NCBI GenBank assembly: GCA_021432635.1
Contig: MU270058.1
Location: 455,001 to 519,000, forward strand
Direction: 5' to 3'
DNA length: 64,000 bases
Origin: Thozetella sp. PMI_491
Lineage: Eukaryota; Ascomycota; Sordariomycetes; Chaetosphaeriales; Chaetosphaeriaceae
Part shown: positions 57,032 to 64,000 of the stretch, piece by piece
Layout of the letters: each line of letters begins with the position of its first letter
How positions within the stretch are numbered: position 1 is the stretch's first letter
Notes under the pieces: model-generated
Seen by the model: only the letters and a program-made list of their open reading frames with translations
Databases searched by the model: none
Told to the model about the DNA's origin: nothing
Position numbers and translations under genes: made by a program

Positions 57032-58074
57032 TCTTCTGTATGCTACCTCTCCCAAGCACCAGAGAGCTGTCAATGATAAGCACGGGGTCCGTAGGAATGG
57101 CGAGTATAATGACCGAGGAGGGACGGGGGCCGGAGGAAATAACCAAATTACGATTACAGCCCCAAGGTTCTAGAGAAAAGAAAAAAGAGAAGGAGAGAGG
57201 GAGGAAAACCAGAACGATCCCAAACCCGAGTCTACGACCAGCGTAAGCTCAGCTCAGGGGACCATGGATGATGATGTTCGCAAACGCAGTAGAAACAAAG
57301 AAATTCAGAGCAACAGTCCGAGGAGGGGAGAAATAGCCAAGGAAGGTGGCAGAGCATGGCCTTTCAACTCCCCTGCTCAGCATTTGCACATCCCCCGCGA
57401 CAAGAGGCACATCTAGACGAGGCTAAGCTGGTGGTTCGACGGATCACGTCGCCTCTGACGGTAGGCATTGACAGCTTGAGGCATCATCGACAGATCCTGA
57501 CATCCTTGCAGGGGAAGACTACCATTCACCCGTCTGGCCATACGCATGTACTTTCTCGTGAGATCTTTCCCAGACATCGGAGGCTGTGACGTGTCACAAG
57601 AAGCATGCACTTAAGGTGGCTGCCCTGACTGGCGCAGTGCTGATCTACACGCAGGCAGATGAGGACGTGTTTCCGTAGACAGCGGCATCTAAATCCGCCT
57701 CGAGGCTCTCGTTCTGTCCACTGGAGCGTCCCCACACGCCGTGTCGGACAACATTATGCAGTTTATCTCCGCGAAGGATCGCCAACCCATACCAAGACGA
57801 GCAAACAGAATCCATATCCCATCACCAGAGGAGATGGCTCGAGAATAGCCTATTGCGAGCAGGGACCACTACGGGATTTTTGCATGCTCAGGTGAATCCA
57901 GAGAGGCCCGAGATTGGAACAGAGGGCCTGCGACAGGCCATGTTTTGACCTTAGCATATAGGGTTGGCCGGGGTGGCGTCCCTCTCTGACTGAAACATCA
58001 TGCAGCCGCGGCCACACGCTGTCCGGGGCCAGGAGGATAGAGGAGCCTCAACAGGGGACCCAGTAAGCTTACAA
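57032..58074. other. upstream region of the FET4-like gene
   Basis: About 1 kb with no supported gene. A purine-rich tract lies near 57170-57215. It ends at the TA that flanks the inverted-repeat element. Confidence 0.5.
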
Positions 58075-58076
58075 TA

Positions 58077-58999
58077 CAGCCCCTGTTTTTTTGTTTGTTT
58101 GTTTGTTAGCGTGGGAATTGAAGGGACACTGTCTTGCTGAGAAAAGTAGTTGACCTAGATACAGGGGAATTTACAGGGCCAACGAGGGGCCAAAAAGGGC
58201 CAACGGAGAGCCAAAAGGGCCAGCGGGGAAACCAAAAGGGCCAGCGGGGAGCCGAAAGGGCCAAGAAGGAGCCAGATGGGCCAAGAACAAGCCTACGGGG
58301 CTGGTTAGAGGCCTTCAAGCCCCCATGCCTGGCCGGCCTCTGTTATTGTACCAAGCTAACAATTATACAGGGGGTGGATTGTATTTGGTCCGCATGGCTC
58401 TCTGTCCATGGGTTCCAGTCCTATTGCCGACGGAAGTATTAGGAGACCCGGGGGCTGTGATTGGCCCGGTGAGCACAGGATCGACCTGACTTCCAGAATC
58501 CGATGCAGGAGCGGCTAAATCCCCCGAAGATTGGTCCGAGGGCACGATGCTTGTCATGTCGGGCCGTGGGTCGTGGAAAGTCAAAACACGATCTGAGGCT
58601 TGGAGACGGGCGATCGCCGCCTACGTGGTTTCCTTGCTGCGCAGTTCCTCGGGGCTTTCCTGCGTCGGCGCTTTCACCTGGCTGCAGACCCAGTAAATTC
58701 TCCGACAGACAGAGAGACCAGCGGCAGTTGAATCAGAGATACTCTCACCTTGAAGAGGTGTAACGGAATCTGTAGATCCCCCTTCCCCCTCCCTCGTTCT
58801 GGGCTGGCTTGGTCTCATGTTACTCCCATTAGACTATGATGGGCCTGGATGTTTGTTAGCGCGGTACGAGACAGCGACCAGCCAGATTTGATGGCCTGAA
58901 AGCCAGTAAACGGCCTTGTTGGCTCGTGGCCCGTCCTTTTGGCTCACCGTTTGGACAGTGGCTTTTCAATTCCCGTGCTAACAAACAAAGCAGGGGCTG
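58077..58999. mobile_element. 923-bp non-autonomous TIR element with TA target duplication
   Basis: The left end CAGCCCCTG (58077-58085) and right end CAGGGGCTG (58991-58999) are inverted and are flanked by TA on both sides (58075-58076 and 59000-59001). The inverted repeat continues inward for about 50 bp: GTTTGTTAGC, then GGGAATTGAA, then CACTGTC on the left agree with the reverse complement of the right end. The left arm has an expanded GTTT tract. No transposase frame is present, so it must depend on another element. TA duplication is the habit of the Tc1/mariner/pogo group. Two decayed relatives lie at 1123 and 16977. Confidence 0.8.
58176..58293 (+). repeat. six degenerate 20-21-bp GGCC tandem repeats
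   Basis: Units of the type GGGCCARCGGGGAGCCAAAA follow each other about six times inside the left half of the TIR element, the last one incomplete. Related GGCC/TTTTGGCTC phrases occur in the right arm and in copy B. Confidence 0.75.
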
Positions 59000-59001
59000 T
59001 A

Positions 59002-59710
59002 TGGGATGATCTAGCTGCATATAGCGTCACCAGTCCACCAATACAAGTCGGGAAACAATGCCAGGCAACGTGTTTCGCCCGCGGCGCTGACCTCGTCGCC
59101 GTGCTTCATAGCGTAGTCGCCAGCTCCCATATCTTGAGCGTCGCATCCACTGGCAGGGCCGGCTATATAAGGCAGAGTACAACGAGGTCTCCGGTAATGC
59201 TATCCGGGCTCTTTCAACATTTCCTCGATGGCACGTGGGGGCTGGGTAAGCCGTGAGTAACGCTGACCAAATGCCGCGCCATCCATGCTCCTGCCGGCCT
59301 TCCACGATACCATAGATCGATCCTTGTGGTGCCACCCCAACATAGACACGAGGAGGGGGCCCGAGTGGCTCAAGCACACAAGGTAAGTACGCCAAATACT
59401 ACAGTGCCGTTCACCGGCGCCGGTGCTACTCCAGCGGCAGGCAATTACTTGAGTATTAGATAAAAAAGAAGGGCCCTATGAGTGGCCATGTCTAAAATTA
59501 CTACCATGTACAGCCAGGTAACCCTAAAACCTTATCCAGACCCCTTGTAGACCCATTGCCCTTCCTCCTTTATGTACATACATCCCCATGGTATATATAA
59601 CAGATGCCGTGCCGCGAAGTTGCTACCAGGGAGCAAGCAGCTGTGCTTCTCCCGGGCGCTGCTTTTTTTTTCTTATTCTTTTTCTCCCCGACAAACCATC
59701 TGCCGCCCGA
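59002..59710. other. intergenic, 3' flank of the DHA1 transporter
   Basis: 709 bp between the TIR element and the transporter stop codon. No gene or repeat is seen. Confidence 0.5.
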
Positions 59711-62012
59711 TCACGCCGCACCCTTTTCGACGTCCCGCTCGGCTTGCGTGGCTCCACTCACCGCCGGCGTCCCTACCATGACTCCTTCCTTCGTCTCACC
59801 GCCGGCAGCTGCCCTCTTCTCTGCTTTCCTGGCTAATCGCGCAGCCTGCCTCGCCCGCCTGCTCTGATCCTTCGCTTGCTCCTCGCGCATCTGCTGAATG
59901 ACCCTGCTTTTGGCGCGGATCTTCGCCCCGTAGCGGTAGAAGACAAAGGGCACGGCAATCAACATGGTCTCGAGCAGGCCGAGGAAGGTCCCGGCCCACT
60001 GCGGCGTCAGCTTTTGGCTAGAGGTGATTAGGCGGTTAGTATTGGTCCACGAATTCCCGCGTGGTCAGCGAGGTAAGACGTACTACATTGCAGGCCCTGC
60101 CAATGGCAGAGTACCGCCAAAGAAGCTCCTCATCACAGCATTGCCAGCGAGAGCGCTGGCGGCATAGATCCCATAAGAGCCGGCGAGATAGTTGGACCCT
60201 GCATTGGTTGAGGTAAGCTTCAAGTCTCAACAGCAAGCTAGAGATACGGTTCCTCTCACCATATATAAAGGACAGAGTGTTGCCCAATCCAAAGGGTATG
60301 CCGAAGGCGATTGGCTGGGACAGGGTCAGTTCCTTTCGGCTTCTTCTACAGCCCGTGCCCTGGGTAGATCCAACTTACAACGGCCCAATGAATGGTGACT
60401 GGGAGGCATGTCCAGGAGAACACCAGCTGCCCGACAGCAGTAGAAATCGCCCCGATCATCATGACAGACGCTGTCGCCTCAGGGAATGCCCTGCCAGTCT
60501 CAGGATCCTTCTCGTGGGAGTTGATAATCTTCCTCCATACTGGCTCCATGACGATCGCGATGGTAGATCCCACGCCGATGCCAACGAACGCGAGGCCCGA
60601 GATGCCTGGACCCCAGCCTCGGTGCTGCGAGAAGACGATGGGATAAGCGACAAAGCACAGATAGAGGATGCCGTAAATGATGGATATCCTATATAGCCGG
60701 TCAATCTCGATCCCTGTCACGCAGTGACTAGATACTTTTCACAGAGGAGCGGCGGTGCTTACCAGATGTTGAAAAACCACAGGATGGGCTCGGTAAGGCT
60801 CAAGATGAATGGTCTGCTTAGGTTGAGCTTGAGGAGCTCGACTGTGGAGAATTTCTGGTCGTATCGCGACCACCAGCGCTCGTCGTCGGTCTCTTTGCGC
60901 CGCAGCGCCGCCTTCTTCTGCAGGATGGCGGGCGCGTATGTTTCTTTGACTGTCACCATGCAGATAAACGCCATGCCGCCGAGGATGAGGACAAGCCAGT
61001 TGTCCCAGCGCCAGCCGAGATACTGGTACACAAAGCCGCTAGAGACAACGGGGTCAGCATGTTTACATTTGCAGGAACTGTCTGGCGCTCCAAGAGGACG
61101 GCTGCAGACGAGACAACGCACCCGATCAATGGGCCCGTGACAGGGCCGTTCAGTGGCGCGATGGACCAGCACGACATGACTAAAGCTAGGTAGTCGGGCT
61201 CAGTGATGTCCACAATGGTGCCCGGGCTGTTAGACACCATGACGGAAGCAAAGAAGGCCCTGGAAGGAGTCAGAAATACATCCGCAAGAGGCGAGGACCT
61301 GCTTGAAAGAGCGTAGGAGAGAGGATTTGGGGCGGCAGGCGTACCCGAAGAAGCGCACGATGATAATCTCGGTCAATGACGTCCCGAGGGCGCATGGAAT
61401 GACCAGGACGGTGAAGATGAAGGTGCCGATCAAATAGACCGGGCGGCGTCCATACAGCTCGCTCATGGGAGCGACGACGACGCTACCAGCAGCAAGGCCG
61501 AAGAGATAGCTGGTAACACCAAGGGTGGCCACAGTCGTGCTCTCAACCCCAAACTCGGCCATGAGACCTGGGATGGAGGAAGTATAGCTAGTGCTATACA
61601 GGACGACGGTCCATGTCGAGTATGAGACACAGAAGATGACCCACGCCCGGTACCACTTCGGCCAGTTCTTGGGGTTGTCCTGGTCGTCCGGTTCGAACGT
61701 CACCTCGAAGTCAGGTAACCGCGAGGCGCAACTTCCGATGCTGGTCGTTGTCCTGGCTAGGGAGAGCTCTCGCGTGACAAAGTCGTTTTCCACTCGCAGG
61801 TCTGGCGTCAGGGCATGCTCTAGCGGACTAAGAGGATCTGAGTCATCGGACGATGCCGAGTGTGATCGGCCACGGCCGCTCCGCCGGCTGAGCGTCTCCT
61901 TGAGCGTCTCAGCTCCTTGCGGCTCCTCTTCGGTGGAGGAGTTATCGGCAGTCGGCGCGGTCTTAGTGTCGCCGACGGGCACTTCCTTTTCCTGGTCCGT
62001 GTGGTCGGCCAT
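59711..62012 (-). CDS. MFS transporter, DHA1 family (polyamine/drug exporter-like)
   Basis: Seven exons: 62012-61345, 61259-61122, 61038-60763, 60688-60379, 60314-60260, 60198-60084 and 60017-59711; 622 aa with all phases consistent. The start MADHTDQEKEVPVGDTK opens a polar cytosolic tail of about 120 residues with RRSGRGRSHSASSDDSD. DNPKNWPKWYRAW precedes helix 1, as in Tpo-like transporters. Further landmarks are MSELYGRRPVYLIG (loop 2-3), GGFVYQYLGWRWDNW (across an intron), VKETYAPAILQKKAALRRK (central loop), GSNYLAGSYGIYAASALAGN and MYQKLTPQWAGTFLGL (across an intron). The end is a charged coiled segment (RRARQAARLARKAEKR). Known family substrates are polyamines, azoles and other toxic compounds; the substrate here is not determined. 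No biosynthetic cluster is adjacent. Confidence 0.93.
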
Positions 62013-63643
62013 AGCGGCCGGAGAGAGGCAATCGGGAGCCGGAAAGGGGCTACCAAAACAACGGCCCAAACTTTGGGCCGCACGGCCGGGGTAGGGAACG
62101 GAGGGAGCCGAGAAGGGGGGGATAAATAATACAACACTGACACCCGGCGCTAGTAGCCGTAGGCACAAAACGGTTACAAGCAAACGTCCCCAGCCTACGG
62201 AAAAATCAATAACGCAGAAACCGACCGACGTTATCACGCTTGGGTGCCGTGCAGTAGCATCCACCGACAGCAGCAAAGAAAGGCAAGGCAAGCGAGGCAG
62301 GGAAGGGCAGTGCGCTCGATTTTATTAACTGCCGGCTTCGGATGACAAACCCGATCGCTAGTCACCAGCGCCTCAGACCGCAATGGGGCACTACTGCGCG
62401 GTACGATGCAGCGGAGCTGCTGTTATCTCGAGACCCGTGTTGAGCGGAGCTAAGGTCGAAACGGAGATAGCGTCGACGTGGTTAACCTCCGACTGCACAA
62501 GGGCGAGCGGGAGGGGGGAGGGGGGGCCGGCCCTGTGGTCCGATCCATTCGCTCGGCCCGTCACGTATTGCATCATGGCGAACCTGGTACTTTTGACACA
62601 GCTTCCGGGACCGGCATCTTGCCATGCTCGCCGCTCGACGATACATTCGATATCACGGCGGATATTGCATGCGCCTTTGCAGTGAGGGAAGAGAGAAGAG
62701 GAAAGAGGGACTGGCGAGGCCAAGTGGGCAGTGAGTCGAGGAGGTCTATAAGACCTGTCGGCGCGGGCAAGATTCTCGCCTAGCTGTCCGTGTAGGGCAT
62801 GGCCTGATGGATGGCCCATCCGATAACACTCGGACCTACTTCTTACGTTCTTCGGTCGAGGTTGAGGTCGTGTAAGGACAAGGATGGAAATAGGTGCGGT
62901 GGGCGCGACTAAAATGTGACCAGACTGAATGTGACATGACAATGGCTCTGGTGCTTACTCCGTGCTCTGTACGGCGCGCGAGCCCGGCCACAAGAGGCGA
63001 GTCTGGGGCCTCATGGTCTTGGTCATCTGGTGGATTCTGCACCCTCTCAAACCTGTCGGAGGGTCTTGCGGCGCCGCACTTTCACTTGTTCTCTTGCTTT
63101 TTTCTTTGTCCGCCGCGACGCCCTTTGGCAAGCACGGAAGAGTGGGGCTGCCGAGGTGTAAGACGGAACTGACCCGCTCTCGGGATCCACCCGACCCATC
63201 GACTACTGATCGGCCCTGGGCCGTTTCCAGTGGCTTGCGAATGCTGTCCCGATTCAGGGTAGGTCGGGACGGAGCCGCGCCTGAGGAAGGGCCGGCGTTT
63301 GCGCGCCGCACACCAGCTGCCAGAAGAGCATTACGCCTTGAGTAGTAGCCGGATAGCCTTGACTCGTCGAGAGCGGAAGCGATATTGGACGGTATCCAGG
63401 TAATTTGTAAATGACAGCTAGACAGTATGGCGGCCCAATTAAGCCAACAGTATCCGTATCCACCATGCTAATACCAGCCGAAGTGAAAAAAATTAAAATT
63501 TTAAATTAACAAATTGTTATACTATGTAACTAGCAAGCGTCTAACGCCTTCCGTTGACCAACAAACTGTCCAATCTAATTTTGAGCCTCTAGGTGTAGCA
63601 TGCCGACAAGCTGGTTACAGCAAAATTTAAACCGTAGCTGACA
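62013..63643. other. 1.6-kb intergenic, upstream region of the DHA1 transporter
   Basis: No supported gene. It holds a G-rich patch (about 62505-62530), the 18-bp motif at 63432-63449 that recurs at 54755-54772, and an AT-rich stretch (63485-63535) next to the mariner element. Confidence 0.5.
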
Positions 63644-63645
63644 TA

Positions 63646-64000
63646 CAGTGGGGTGTCATAAATATGAATATAGCTGGATGTACTGCCAAGATTGCCCCAC
63701 TGGCGCTAGCCACATCCAGCCAGTGTTTTCCTGGCCGCTTTTGCAGCTAAATTTCCACCTTACAACATCCAACAGATGATTATCTAGTATTTAGTATACC
63801 AACCTTCAGCATCGATCACAGCCTGCACACGCTTAGGCATGGTCTTTGAGAGGTTATCTAAAACAGCCTGGTCTATAGCTCCCCAGGCATCTTGAGCTGC
63901 TTGGATTAGTAGCGCGAGGGTCTCGTCTGTATCCGGCGCAGTCTCAAGCTCTGGATATAGCTTATATATCTCGGCCTTCATCAAGGCCCATAAGTTCTCT
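63646..64000 (-). mobile_element. Tc1/mariner element, 3' end (continues beyond the window)
   Basis: The outer end CAGTGGGGTGTCATAAAT starts at 63646 directly after TA (63644-63645), as expected for a mariner-type terminal repeat with TA target duplication. The transposase stop lies 138 bp inside it. The other end is outside the window. Confidence 0.8.
63784..63999 (-). CDS. Tc1/mariner-type transposase, C-terminal fragment
   Basis: Reading from the right edge the frame is ENLWALMKAEIYKLYPELE and ends VQAVIDAEGWYTKY before the stop. ENLWA-x-x-K and the closing R-V-x-A-x-x-x-A-x-G-W-Y-T-K-Y block are the hallmark of the C-terminus of fungal Tc1/mariner DDE transposases. The catalytic DDE residues lie outside the window, so activity cannot be judged, but the visible part has no stop or frameshift. 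Confidence 0.9.
   Translation of the reverse strand, partial: ENLWALMKAEIYKLYPELETAPDTDETLALLIQAAQDAWGAIDQAVLDNLSKTMPKRVQAVIDAEGWYTKY

Noticed and set aside
62962-63345. Plus-strand open frame of 127 codons with a hydrophobic segment
   Set aside because: No family resemblance, the opposite strand is also open, and there is no support for expression.
1-64000. CRISPR array or bacterial-type defence system
   Set aside because: The sequence is eukaryotic with spliced genes; no direct-repeat and spacer pattern was seen.

Overview
The window is nuclear DNA of a filamentous ascomycete (Pezizomycotina; a Sordariomycete-like gene set is my best guess). The evidence is many short GT-AG introns of about 50-110 bp with CTAAC-type branch sites, GC-rich genes, long intergenic stretches, and single-copy fungal proteins such as Rna14, Hpc2, Utp22, Ski3 and a fungal Argonaute. 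No bacterial operon structure is present. Exon coordinates were worked out by hand from splice sites, reading phase and protein continuity.

Left part (1-9 kb): the 3' end of a GH3 beta-glucosidase, a seven-helix membrane protein of unknown function (DUF7702-like), and a complete eight-exon MFS anion/allantoate-permease-like transporter. Next, 9-13 kb is an accessory island. It holds a lineage-specific gene (paralogue A) with a 96-bp in-frame duplication and a 120-bp tandem duplication just upstream, a small acidic protein with a C-terminal membrane anchor, and about 1.8 kb of ORF-poor, TA-rich DNA that looks like a decayed repeat.

The central part (13-34 kb) is mostly housekeeping genes: a CorA-like metal transporter, UTP22 and SKI3 (divergent), RMI1 and VPS51 (divergent), NIF3 and a BolA-like gene (divergent), then paralogue B of the lineage-specific family, and ASF1. 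From 34 to 52 kb come RNA14 (divergent from ASF1), a catalytically intact Argonaute behind a 3.2-kb gap, HPC2 and an RPAP1/Rba50-like gene. ASF1 and HPC2 both act on histones H3-H4 (HIR pathway), and Argonaute, SKI3, RNA14 and UTP22 all act on RNA. No co-regulation is shown.

The right part (52-64 kb) has a single-pass protein with a Cys-containing ectodomain, a FET4-like metal transporter, a TA-flanked 923-bp inverted-repeat element with two decayed relatives elsewhere in the window, a DHA1-type MFS transporter, and the 3' end of a Tc1/mariner transposon cut by the window edge.

The most unusual items are the two-member HTH-like protein family with no function I can name, the non-autonomous TA-flanked element family, and the small repetitive tail-anchored protein next to the decayed island.
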